Assembly: GCA_026770585.1 (NCBI GenBank)
Contig: MU646611.1
Span: 71,256-81,568, forward strand
Source of the DNA: Baffinella frigidus
Lineage: Eukaryota; Cryptophyceae; Cryptomonadales; Baffinellaceae
DNA: 10,313 nucleotides
Direction of reading: 5' to 3'
Every line of letters begins with the position of its first letter. Within the stretch, counting starts at the first letter, position 1. The position numbers were made by a program, and so were the translations under genes. Positions 1 through 5,959 of this stretch are shown here, piece by piece. The notes beneath the pieces are model-generated. The model did no database searches. It had not been told where the DNA came from and saw nothing but the letters and a program-made list of their open reading frames with translations.

Positions 1-300
1 AGTTGGGGAGCGGACGAGCGTGCCGCTGCGGCCGCACAGGTGCTTGTCTTCGTATATGTTGTATACTTGGTGATATACGACTAGGAGGTATGAGCCTACT
101 CGCCACTCAAGGGATACGTTGTATACTTGGTGATATATGTCTTCGTATCCCTTAAGTTGCGAGTAGGCTCATACGCCCTACCGTAGGGCCCTAGGACCTG
201 CCCGGGACCTCTTGGGGGTCAATTTTGACCCCCGCGCCACTTAAGTTGCATACTTGTTGATAGATGACTCTGGGTAGGTCCCTCAAGAGTATATTCTTTT
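1..300. repeat. Repeat cluster with a ~30-bp imperfect inverted repeat and duplicated 20-mer
   Basis: No gene is visible here. A 20-base sequence (GTTGTATACTTGGTGATATA) occurs at 58-77 and again at 118-137. Bases 88-118 and 145-174 are inverted copies of each other over about 30 bases with two mismatches (arms read TATGAGCCTACTCGC and its complement). The right arm leads into a CCTAGG-rich stretch that recurs at 1235 and 10082. The layout is that of a foldback or rearranged dispersed repeat of the surrounding genome. No coding assignment is supported. Confidence 0.7.
145..231 (+). repeat. Dispersed CCTAGG-rich repeat, copy 1
   Basis: This stretch begins GTATCCCTTAAG and continues through CATACGCCCTACCGTAGGG and CTAGGACCTGCC. 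It aligns nearly end to end with 1235-1321 and with 10082-10145, all in the same orientation. An inverted partial copy lies at 88-118. It marks the flanking DNA on both sides of the gene block as belonging to one repeat-rich compartment. Confidence 0.7.
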
Positions 301-660
301 CTCGTATGCCCTCCCCACACGCGCCTGCTAACAGGCTGGTGGGCTGCCTCCGTTTTTGACCATCAAGGGCTATGCACGTGTTTGCTCGAGGACACCCCAG
401 CAGGTTCAGGGTTGGGCGTCACCACGCCCTCCAGCATGTTGGCCCTCCCGCGCCCTGACTGCGCGCGGCGCAATTAAAACAATCGTCAACTCTCGAGAGT
501 TGACGATTTTCTCCGTAGTAAACTGGGCCTCAGGCGCCACCCCGTAAGCCGGAGGTCCCCAATGTGATCCTCTTTTAAACGGCAGGCAGCACCGACCACT
601 GATTTTGAGCAATGTGATGTGGCATCACGTCTGGATCTCCTCCATGCGTTGCCCCGACAC
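301..660. other. Non-coding stretch holding a palindrome
   Basis: No convincing gene. The short open frames here have no domain-like composition and overlap each other on both strands. The one distinctive item is the 28-bp palindrome at 481-508, listed separately. The 8-mer AATGTGAT occurs at 560 and 611. Confidence 0.5.
481..508. repeat. 28-bp perfect palindrome without spacer
   Basis: The half-site AATCGTCAACTCTC is followed directly by its exact reverse complement, centred on CTCGAG. A perfect 28-bp dyad with no loop is unlikely by chance. It is embedded in A-rich then T-rich flanks. It could be a dimeric-protein binding site, a remnant of two abutting inverted repeat ends, or a recombination product. 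No adjacent gene helps to choose among these. Confidence 0.85.
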
Positions 661-670
661 CGACCTGGTG

Positions 671-681
671 AGCGAGCGAGC

Positions 682-734
<53 letters not shown>
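671..734 (+). repeat. GA dinucleotide microsatellite
   Basis: Runs of GAGC units lead into about 60 bases of nearly pure GA, interrupted once by a C. It yields spurious open frames of alternating Arg-Glu or Leu-Ser. It ends directly at the 46-bp sequence that is duplicated at 955. Confidence 0.95.
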
Positions 735-735
<1 letters not shown>

Positions 736-779
736 CGTTTCTTTCGGGTGGGCAGGCGCGCCAACCTCAGCGGGGTCCT
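734..779 (+). repeat. 46-bp direct repeat, copy 1
   Basis: This sequence starts GACGTTTCTTTCGGGTGGGC and is identical, base for base, to 955-1000. Both copies sit immediately 3' of a simple-sequence tract that ends in AG repeats. The repeat is therefore probably the unique body of a small dispersed element whose upstream end is a microsatellite. Confidence 0.9.
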
Positions 780-888
780 GTAGCCCGGAGGACTGGACGT
801 ACAGGGTCCTATGCTCCTAGGACTAGCCCTGATGTAGGACCCTAAGGCGGTGCGTGTCCTTAATTTCGAGTAACCCCTGTGCTGTGGC

Positions 889-890
<2 letters not shown>

Positions 891-935
<45 letters not shown>

Positions 936-940
936 TAGAG
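891..940 (+). repeat. Compound CG/TG/AG microsatellite
   Basis: About 14 bases of CG repeat pass into about 22 bases of TG and then into AG repeats. It occupies the same position relative to the 46-bp repeat at 955 as the GA tract does to the copy at 734. Confidence 0.95.
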
Positions 941-954
941 CTGCGGGCGCGCGT

Positions 955-1000
955 GACGTTTCTTTCGGGTGGGCAGGCGCGCCAACCTCAGCGGGGTCCT
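955..1000 (+). repeat. 46-bp direct repeat, copy 2
   Basis: Identical to 734-779 and likewise placed just downstream of a microsatellite. The sequences beyond the 46 bases diverge after a further shared TAGC-like stretch. Confidence 0.9.
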
Positions 1001-1092
1001 ATAGCGCGGTCGACTGGACCCACGCGGACTGGAAACACAAACCACCGAACGACCGTGAAGAAAATGCGCCGCCCTGTGGACGCCCTCGGCCC

Positions 1093-1216
1093 TACAGGAG
1101 TACCTCGCTCATAAGAAAACGCGCCCCCCCCCTAGGACCACCATAGGGCCCTAGGTATAGGCCTACTGTAGGGTCCTTAGGGGAGGGCGCTTTCTTATGA
1201 GCGAGGTACCCCTGTA
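1093..1216. mobile_element. MITE-like element A (124 bp, terminal inverted repeats)
   Basis: The 26-base ends 1093-1118 and 1191-1216 are inverted copies with one mismatch; the shared core reads TACCTCGCTCATAAGAAA. Similarity continues inward through a GCGCC and C-run. The interior is short and rich in CCTAGG and AGGGTCC motifs, with no coding capacity. Both ends can be read as TA followed by CAGG, so a TA target duplication is possible. A second copy of the family lies at 1411-1532. A non-autonomous transposon is the simplest reading; a simple hairpin repeat is the alternative. Confidence 0.55.
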
Positions 1217-1234
1217 CCGCAGGGTCCTAGGGGA

Positions 1235-1321
1235 GTATCCCTTAAGTGGCCAGTAGGTTCATACGCGCTACCGTAGGGCCCTAGGTCCTGCCTAGGACCT
1301 GTTGGCCCTCAAATTTGACGG
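1235..1321 (+). repeat. Dispersed CCTAGG-rich repeat, copy 2
   Basis: Begins GTATCCCTTAAG about 20 bases after MITE-like element A and matches 145-231 with scattered substitutions. It is followed by an AATTTGACGG segment and an inverted CCACTTAAGGGATA, as in copy 1. Confidence 0.7.
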
Positions 1322-1410
1322 CATGACCACTTAAGGGATAGCGAGGAGGACTGGACGCAACCGCGGGTGACGACGCGCTCTCCTGAACCATTGCCTCGAG
1401 GACAGCTCAC

Positions 1411-1532
1411 TACAGGGGTACCTCGCTCATAAGAAACCTGCCCCCCCTAGGACCCTACAGAAGGTCCATGCCTAGGGCCCTATGGCGGTCCTGGGGGGGG
1501 GGGGCGTTTCTTATGAGCGAGGTACCCCTGTA
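1411..1532. mobile_element. MITE-like element B (122 bp, perfect terminal inverted repeats)
   Basis: The 27-base arms 1411-1437 and 1506-1532 are perfectly complementary and match those of element A. The interior differs from A in sequence but has similar size and the same CCTAGG-rich composition. A and B share ends more than middles, as expected of a non-autonomous family mobilised by one enzyme in trans. No transposase gene is in the window. Confidence 0.55.
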
Positions 1533-1582
1533 CCGGAGCACACATTTTTGAGGTTTTGGTTCAGGAGGTTGGGCTATCCTCC

Positions 1583-1666
1583 CTTTAGGTCCGTGAGGTT
1601 CTTTGAGCTCCCAACATGGGCGGACACCGGAACTTGTTCTGGAGAAAGGCCATGCTTCCTTTCGGA
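1583..1666 (+). repeat. 84-bp direct repeat, copy 1
   Basis: This stretch contains the 20-mer GGACACCGGAACTTGTTCTG followed by AGAAAGGCCATGC and TCCTTTCGGA. It aligns over 84 bases with 2075-2158. The open frame through it is repeat-derived and is not taken as a gene. Confidence 0.8.
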
Positions 1667-1681
1667 TCACATCAAGCCCCC

Positions 1682-1851
1682 CTGTCCACACAGCGGGCTT
1701 CGAAGGGATTTTCGGGCTCTCAGAGCCCGAGTTTCCGTCACCTTATCCGTAGAAACCCCCCCCATGTCCCTACGGATTGCCTACCGTAGTGTCCTAGGTC
1801 TTATCGCTTAAGGGTTATTCGAAATCCCTTCGAAGTCCGCTGTGTGGACAG
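1682..1851. mobile_element. 170-bp foldback element
   Basis: Ends 1682-1714 and 1820-1851 are inverted copies over 32 bases with one mismatch and one single-base gap (core CTTCGAAGGGATTT). The interior is short, non-coding and contains a second small inverted pair around CCGTAGAAA and CTACGGA. It is unrelated in sequence to elements A and B. It resembles a MITE, but only one copy is in view. Confidence 0.5.
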
Positions 1852-2038
1852 AGGATCGCGGCAGAAACCGGCTCAACGGGTAGTCCAACGCGCCTCAGGA
1901 CGAGAGGGGCCCGCCTGAGACACGCTCGGAGGAGTGGACCCAAGTCAGTGTGTCATATATGTACGAAAGCCAGTGTCGTATATGTGTCCCTTGCACCGCT
2001 CAGCTAAGAGGCGGACACTTCGGCTCCGAGTTTCCTGA
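1852..2038. other. Non-coding stretch with a small imperfect tandem repeat
   Basis: No gene is seen. At about 1944-1990 the sequence GTCAGTGTGTCATATATGT is followed about 25 bases later by the similar GCCAGTGTCGTATATGTG. The rest has no recognisable structure. Confidence 0.5.
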
Positions 2039-2075
2039 GTGTATTCCTGCAAACCTTACGAGTGCGGCTCCTGCC
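2039..2075 (+). repeat. Flanking repeat R1, left copy
   Basis: Reads GTGTATTCCTGCAAACC then TTACGAGTGCGGCTCC. It matches 9022-9058 on the far side of the gene block, in the same orientation, over about 36 bases at roughly 84% by eye. The antisense translation is also recognisably shared (GAALVR motif). It directly abuts the second copy of the 84-bp repeat. Confidence 0.6.
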
Positions 2076-2158
2076 TTTAGGTCCTTAACGTTCTTCTCCC
2101 TCCCAACATAGGCGGACACCGGAACTTGTTCTGTAGAAAGGCCATGCGTCCTTTCGGA
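2075..2158 (+). repeat. 84-bp direct repeat, copy 2, at the left edge of the gene block
   Basis: Matches 1583-1666. Similarity stops at the TTTCGGA ending at 2158, and from there the sequence becomes unique and coding. The reading frame of the RtcB-like gene runs back into this repeat without a stop until the TAG at 2109-2111. The repeat edge is therefore the likely truncation point of that gene. Confidence 0.75.
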
Positions 2159-2159
2159 C

Positions 2160-3293
2160 GCCTCTCTCGTGCAATGCCTCCCTTCGAAACACCACGTGCA
2201 TGGGATCGATTTCCATGGTGATGCTCTTGAGTTGTTGAAAGACGTTGCAGCGTGCCGTAGAACCTTGCTCGATGTGCTGCACCGCGTGCGAGAGCAGTGT
2301 GTGAGTGAAGCGTCGTTAGATTGCATGCCAGTGCACCACGAAGCCATGGGTCCAGTTGGTGTGCAACAGGTGCACAAAATGGGGGCGATCCATAACACAC
2401 GCTCTCGTGATTCAACACACTGGGACCCCGACCTCCCAGTTTCCGTGGGGATATACCACGGCTTTGTGCGGCGCTTTGGACACCAAGCGCGTGAACACCG
2501 GGTCTTTATTATTTGCGAAGGTGGGTGTAAACGCGCGTGTGACGAGTTCAACAACTTGACCTTGGACATAGCGCACACGGGTCTGAGCGCTGCAGAGTTG
2601 TGTGAAAGTGAGGAAGTGTGGTGGCTTCGAAAGGCCTGTTCGAGAATGCGAGCCAAGATCGTTCTGGCCGTAGCAGATGCGTTCAAGCTAAACATCCCGG
2701 TCGTTGCAGACATTCATGCCTTTGAAGACAATGTCAAAATAGCAAACTGTACCCTCGAGACATTGACGCATGACATCACCTGTTTGCGCAACGGTAACGT
2801 CGCTCTCTTTAACGAGTGTGTCGATCCAACCACCACTCGCAACGGCATCTTACTCGGTGTAAACCCTTCTGAGGGGTACCTTCTTTTCAAGGGACCTGCG
2901 AAGGCCAACAGCAACGCCTCGGACTATGGTAGCATTTTTGGTTCACAGACAGAGTGTGGAATTTTCCCTGTGCAAACTCGCTTGCACACGTGTGACCACA
3001 GAAACGACAAGAAGGACCGCGATGTCCCACACAACACCACCACGTACATGCAAAACGGTGTGCGGGACTACTGTGACAGTGAAATCTTTGTGCACCTCAC
3101 CGAGACTCTCCCTGGTGGCAACGATGCCACGCAGCACACACAGTCGACACGAGCAAGTAAACAGGAACCCAGGAATGCCAGAATATACCAGAAAATTGAT
3201 GAAGAGTTCTTGCGCAACTTGGAGCGAATGCAGTTGGATCGCGACAATGGCGTGGTGGAAATCATGCCCATCGTTGTCGCAATGTGTCTGTAA
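2160..3293 (+). CDS. Divergent RtcB-type RNA ligase homologue, 5'-truncated, active site apparently lost
   Basis: RtcB proteins join RNA 2',3'-cyclic phosphate or 3'-phosphate ends to 5'-OH ends, using GTP and Mn2+, in tRNA splicing and RNA repair. Counting the codon at 2169 as 1, five segments line up in order with RtcB: 111-135 (VFII then a GG pair; family VWIMLHSGSRG), a helix at 151-172 with SRMRAKI (family NR helix), 181-214 with CLRNGN (family HRKG), 225-255 with NGILLG...GYLLFKG (family GIIPGSMG..SFIV.G) and a C-terminus at 339-374 ending VVEIMPIVVAMCL. Family metal-binding histidines appear replaced: the LHSGSR position reads IICEGG, and the nucleophile His of HGAGR reads SDYGS. The amino end is uncertain: the frame enters from the repeat at 2158, 2169 is only GTG, and the first in-frame ATG is 2325. 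The usual RtcB N-terminal half with its DVH and Cys motifs is not visible. It could be a pseudoenzyme, a decayed copy or a distant fold relative. The assignment is by eye. Confidence 0.5.
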   Translation, partial: ASLVQCLPSKHHVHGIDFHGDALELLKDVAACRRTLLDVLHRVREQCVSEASLDCMPVHHEAMGPVGVQQVHKMGAIHNTRSRDSTHWDPDLPVSVGIYHGFVRRFGHQAREHRVFIICEGGCKRACDEFNNLTLDIAHTGLSAAELCESEEVWWLRKACSRMRAKIVLAVADAFKLNIPVVADIHAFEDNVKIANCTLETLTHDITCLRNGNVALFNECVDPTTTRNGILLGVNPSEGYLLFKGPAKANSNASDYGSIFGSQTECGIFPVQTRLHTCDHRNDKKDRDVPHNTTTYMQNGVRDYCDSEIFVHLTETLPGGNDATQHTQSTRASKQEPRNARIYQKIDEEFLRNLERMQLDRDNGVVEIMPIVVAMCL

Positions 3294-3346
3294 CTAGCCT
3301 CTATGTGTACTTTTGAGTTTTTGCCTAGCATGCAAAAAACTTCGGT

Positions 3347-3934
3347 TTAAACCCCTTGATTTATCTGCGCGAGCGTCGTGATCAACGCCATGAAGAACTG
3401 TGGAGCTAAACGAGCCACGCTGACGGCCTTTTTGATGGCCCCTTCATAATCTAGAGAATCGCCTATGGAAAAGAAAAACACTGTCTCTATGATCACCCAG
3501 ATAAGCACGATCAGCGTGTAAGAGATTTGCGTTATAGATTGTCCCCGCACCGTGCTGTCCCTCATCGCCAGGTACATCCCCACCTCCTTGAGCATGTAAA
3601 TGTAGCTGCACATGTCCCCTATCTCTCTCGAATACCCCCCCGTCATCACTTGATACATCTGTATCGTGGGCATCACAGAGGCGGTGAAAAGTGTCACGCA
3701 CATCAACAGCAAACTGTGTAAATTTTCACCGCGTATGAAAAAAGCAACCTCGATCATCTGCATCATAGAGAATATGTAGGCAAAGCAAAGTGATTCACCG
3801 AAAAGTACCGAATCCGGGATCATTGAACAGCTCACACAAAAGCAAATGTACAGGAATAAGGTGACGCAAATGAGTTTATGGCGTTGCCATTTAAAGTTAA
3901 GACTCACCCACTTTCTTGTTATCCCATCTAGCAT
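3347..3934 (-). CDS. Multi-pass membrane protein, unknown function
   Basis: I do not recognise the family. The product is 195 residues if started at the ATG at 3934. The frame opens upstream to a GTG at 3982, but no in-frame ATG lies there, and a TATAAAG box (minus strand, 3977-3971) sits 43 bases before 3934, as in neighbouring genes. Hydrophobic segments lie at about residues 21-40, 44-67, 72-94 and 138-158, with a weaker one at 170-190, so four or five membrane spans. A conserved-looking polar loop (about 95-137) lies between the third and fourth. There is no cleavable signal peptide; a basic, aromatic N-terminus precedes span 1. It is convergent with the RtcB-like gene, with 53 bases between stop codons. 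It could be a viral membrane or envelope protein, by context only. Confidence 0.75.
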   Translation of the reverse strand: MLDGITRKWVSLNFKWQRHKLICVTLFLYICFCVSCSMIPDSVLFGESLCFAYIFSMMQMIEVAFFIRGENLHSLLLMCVTLFTASVMPTIQMYQVMTGGYSREIGDMCSYIYMLKEVGMYLAMRDSTVRGQSITQISYTLIVLIWVIIETVFFFSIGDSLDYEGAIKKAVSVARLAPQFFMALITTLAQINQGV

Positions 3935-3970
3935 ATTGTTGAGGTCAGTGTTGGTGTAAAACTGGTTCAA

Positions 3971-3977
3971 CTTTATA
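3971..3977 (-). promoter_or_regulatory. TATA-like box of the membrane protein gene
   Basis: TATAAAG on the minus strand lies 43 bases before the ATG at 3934. It lies inside the longer open frame, which argues for the shorter start. Confidence 0.45.
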
Positions 3978-4096
3978 CGCACCCAACCATATTAATCGAA
4001 TGCAATGTTTATTGAATCACAGTCTCACACCCACTGCTAGAATGCAAATGATGATGCAATCACCATAATGAACTCTCTGTCTCCTACTTCTCGGTC

Positions 4097-4759
4097 TTAA
4101 TCCCACTGAATGTCTTGCATGCGGCATCCGTCGGTGATGCAGTGATTTATGAAGATGAGCTTTTCACCGCAGACGTAGCAAAGCTTCTGGTGGTCGCGGT
4201 AGCTTCTAACGCTGTCGTCATAGCTAAGCGCGTTGGTGTCAGGAAGCACCAAGGCCTCCTCTGACACATTGTCCACCACTGCCACCGCCTCCTCTGACAC
4301 AATGTCCGTCCAAAGACTCGCCGCCAGGTCGCTCGCAGCCAGGTCGCTCGCAGCCAGGTCGCTTGCAGCCAGGTCGCTCGCAGCCAGGTCGCTCACAGCC
4401 AGGTCGCTCGCAGCCAGGTTGCTCGCAGCCAGGTTGCTCGCAGCCAGGTCGCTCACAGCCAGGTCGCTCGCCGCCAGGTCGCTCACCGCCAGGTTGCTCG
4501 CCGCCAGGTTGCTCGCCGCCGTGGCCATGCCAATCGGACACTTTGTGAACCGTGGCTTGCGAACAGACTTGCTCCGGCGCATCGTAACGTACTGCGGGCC
4601 TGTGTATACCTTCTTGCTCCTGTCGGTCCATGTGGTGCCCACCCCGTTGCACGCATTCAATACAGAGTTGCGAGTCACTGAATAATGCTTGCAGAATCTG
4701 TCAATCCCGTAGGGCCAGCGCAGCATAGCCACAGCCAAGCACTGCACCATCTCCACCAT
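4097..4759 (-). CDS. Pentapeptide-repeat protein with C-terminal Cys/His cluster
   Basis: The product is 220 residues. Residues 1-80 are a basic domain with Trp, Tyr and Arg (LRWPYGIDRFCKHYSVTRN) that I do not recognise. Residues about 82-146 are thirteen perfect five-residue units of the form [A/V]-S-[D/N]-L-A, matching the pentapeptide-repeat consensus A(D/N)LXX, which folds as a right-handed quadrilateral beta helix. Residues 147-190 contain two similar VSEEA acidic motifs. The tail has C194, C197, H206, C207 and C212, a possible zinc site. Known pentapeptide-repeat proteins can mimic DNA or act as scaffolds; the role here is unknown. The other frames through the repeat are also open because the unit is 15 bp, but this frame alone has sensible flanking domains, an ATG start and the shared divergent promoter. 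It is divergent from the MYND gene. Confidence 0.7.
   Translation of the reverse strand: MVEMVQCLAVAMLRWPYGIDRFCKHYSVTRNSVLNACNGVGTTWTDRSKKVYTGPQYVTMRRSKSVRKPRFTKCPIGMATAASNLAASNLAVSDLAASDLAVSDLAASNLAASNLAASDLAVSDLAASDLAASDLAASDLAASDLAASLWTDIVSEEAVAVVDNVSEEALVLPDTNALSYDDSVRSYRDHQKLCYVCGEKLIFINHCITDGCRMQDIQWD
4323..4517. repeat. 15-bp minisatellite, 13 copies, inside the pentapeptide-repeat gene
   Basis: The unit on the plus strand is GCCAGGTCGCTCGCA with few substitutions (T for C in the Asn units, CTCACA or CTCACC in the Val units). The near identity of units at DNA level points to recent expansion or gene conversion, not to old protein-level repeats. Confidence 0.95.
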
Positions 4760-4817
4760 GCCGCCGATGATCTTACCGCGATTGAGGGGAAACTACGTAT
4801 GACCACAAGTAAGAAAT

Positions 4818-4948
4818 ATCACCATACGTATTCTGAATCCTGTTGAAAATATGTATCACCATACGTATTCTGAATCCTGTTGAAAATATGTATCACCATA
4901 CGTATTCTGAATCCTGTTTAAAATACGTATCACCATACGTATTTTAAA
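4818..4948. repeat. Four 37-bp iterons in a divergent promoter region
   Basis: The core ATCACCATACGTATT starts at 4818, 4855, 4892 and 4929, an exact 37-base period. The first three units continue CTGAATCCTGTT. In the last, 4917-4930 and 4935-4948 are exact inverted 14-mers (right arm ATACGTATTTTAAA) around a CACC spacer. Earlier units carry the same dyad with a TATG for TACG change. The array lies between the divergent pentapeptide-repeat and MYND genes. It fits an operator array or an iteron-type replication origin with adjoining A+T-rich DNA; the sequence alone does not decide. Confidence 0.85.
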
Positions 4949-4987
4949 ATTCAACTTGTAGCCACCGTGACCGGTAGTGTAATCTAT

Positions 4988-4995
4988 TATTTAAG
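4988..4995 (+). promoter_or_regulatory. TATTTAAG core promoter box of the MYND gene
   Basis: TATTTAAG lies 66 bases before the ATG at 5054, with a second A+T-rich run (GATATATTTTC) after it. The same octamer precedes the coiled-coil gene at 8689-8696 (minus strand), and a close variant precedes the portal-like gene. Confidence 0.5.
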
Positions 4996-5053
4996 TGATA
5001 TATTTTCAAAAAGGATACCACCTGGGTTTTCGAAGACTAGACAAGTCAGCAAT

Positions 5054-5722
5054 ATGGAGCCCAATGAGATCGACACCAGCGGCCCGATGTACGTGGGCTG
5101 CTGTGAGGAGTTACAGTTCGACAAGTCATGGAAGATGCAATTGCTCCCGTTCTCGGAATCGGTGTCGGGCGAGCTCATCTTCCTCAAGTGCGGGTTCTGC
5201 TGCAAACCTCTCGTGCGTCCCCTGCTCAAGTGTTCCGCGTGCAAAAACGTTGCCTACTGCGACTCGTCGTGCCATAAGACCCACTGGAAACAGGGGCACA
5301 AGAACAAGTGCAAGCCGGTAGCAACCCTGACCTCTTACGGTGCGATCATCGTCCTCTTGGACCGGGGGGCGCCCCACTCTCTCGACGACCTTCTCGCATC
5401 GTTGGTCGTGACGCCCAATTGTAACGGAGGGCTTGACAACACCCCTGGGTACAACAGCAAAATCAAGTTGTACTTCACCATCACCACGGACGGACTTCCT
5501 GACCTCGTGCTCAACGATGTGGCAATCAACATGTATGTCCACAACTCCGCATGCATGTATGTGAAGTTCACAGCTTCCAACACCAACGCAGTCCGGTGCA
5601 TGCAGAACCTCCCGGCTGGCAAATACCTCATCCGGCACAGCCAATCTAAGTTGGAGAAGGGTCCCCCCTCTGAGTGGAAGTCCGCGTTTCTGAAGCACGT
5701 GAAGCTGCGCCCCGAGGCCTAG
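5054..5722 (+). CDS. MYND zinc-finger protein
   Basis: MYND fingers bind two zinc ions and usually mediate protein-protein contact with proline-rich partners. From the ATG at 5054 the product is 222 residues. The finger spans about 46-86, with ligands C46, C49, C60, C63, C69, C73, H82 and C86 in the canonical spacing, including the YC..C and HWK.GH...C signatures. The upstream ATG at 4967 lies before the TATTTAAG box, so it is not chosen. Residues 90-222 form a beta-rich domain (alternating segments such as KLYFTITT, INMYVHN, MYVKFTAS) that I do not recognise. There is no SET domain, so it is not an SMYD methyltransferase. It could be a viral regulator or adaptor. It is followed in the same direction, after 237 bases, by the portal-like gene. 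Confidence 0.85.
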   Translation: MEPNEIDTSGPMYVGCCEELQFDKSWKMQLLPFSESVSGELIFLKCGFCCKPLVRPLLKCSACKNVAYCDSSCHKTHWKQGHKNKCKPVATLTSYGAIIVLLDRGAPHSLDDLLASLVVTPNCNGGLDNTPGYNSKIKLYFTITTDGLPDLVLNDVAINMYVHNSACMYVKFTASNTNAVRCMQNLPAGKYLIRHSQSKLEKGPPSEWKSAFLKHVKLRPEA

Positions 5723-5913
5723 GAACAAGGCTAGAGCAATACCCCTCTCCCCAAGAAGGGGGCTTCACACATCTAGTGCAGCTACCCAGCACAGGCTGAC
5801 GCCCAGGGCGTGATGTGGTGCACGCTGTGTGAAGGTTCTGGAACAAATACAATAATCAGAACCCATATGTTTTAAGTGTCGATGCATGCTTCTCACCGTT
5901 TTGAACCCTGCAC
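5723..5913. other. Intergenic region with several short hairpins
   Basis: No gene. Visible dyads are CCCC...GGGG around 5742-5761, CGCCCAGGGCG near 5801-5811, and CTTCACAC at about 5763 paired with GTGTGAAG at about 5827. They may shape the 3' end of the MYND transcript. A tRNA fold is not present. Confidence 0.4.
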
Positions 5914-5924
5914 TTATTTGAAGT
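5914..5924 (+). promoter_or_regulatory. TATTTGAAG promoter-like box of the portal-like gene
   Basis: TTATTTGAAGT lies about 45 bases before the ATG at 5960, resembling the TATTTAAG box at 4988 and that at 8689-8696 on the minus strand. It supports 5960 over the earlier ATG at 5882. Confidence 0.4.
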
Positions 5925-5959
5925 ACACTGAACACATAGGCACATCATCCACAGGCATC

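Noticed and set aside
605-820. Arg-Glu repeat protein
   Set aside because: It is the translation of a GA microsatellite.
1482-1811. 109-codon plus-strand frame
   Set aside because: It is composed of the end of a MITE-like element, the 84-bp repeat and half of a foldback element.
2000-2713. 237-codon minus-strand open frame
   Set aside because: It is antisense to the RtcB-like gene, Ser/Thr/Arg/Cys-rich without domain structure, and its tail is translated repeat DNA.
3935-3982. GTG-initiated extension of the membrane protein gene
   Set aside because: GTG starts are not expected in a eukaryotic context and a TATAAAG box lies inside the extension.
4233-4685. Plus-strand frame rich in RSLAA units and a minus-strand frame rich in PGCER units
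   Set aside because: A 15-bp tandem repeat opens several frames at once; these have no sensible flanking sequence, unlike the ASDLA frame.
4818-4948. CRISPR-like regular repeat
   Set aside because: The units are contiguous 37-bp tandem repeats with no unique spacers.
4967-5053. Upstream in-frame ATG extension of the MYND gene
   Set aside because: It lies before the TATTTAAG box and adds a non-conserved-looking stretch; 5054 is preferred.
5126-5728. 200-codon minus-strand frame
   Set aside because: It is antisense to the MYND gene, which has all zinc ligands in the plus frame.
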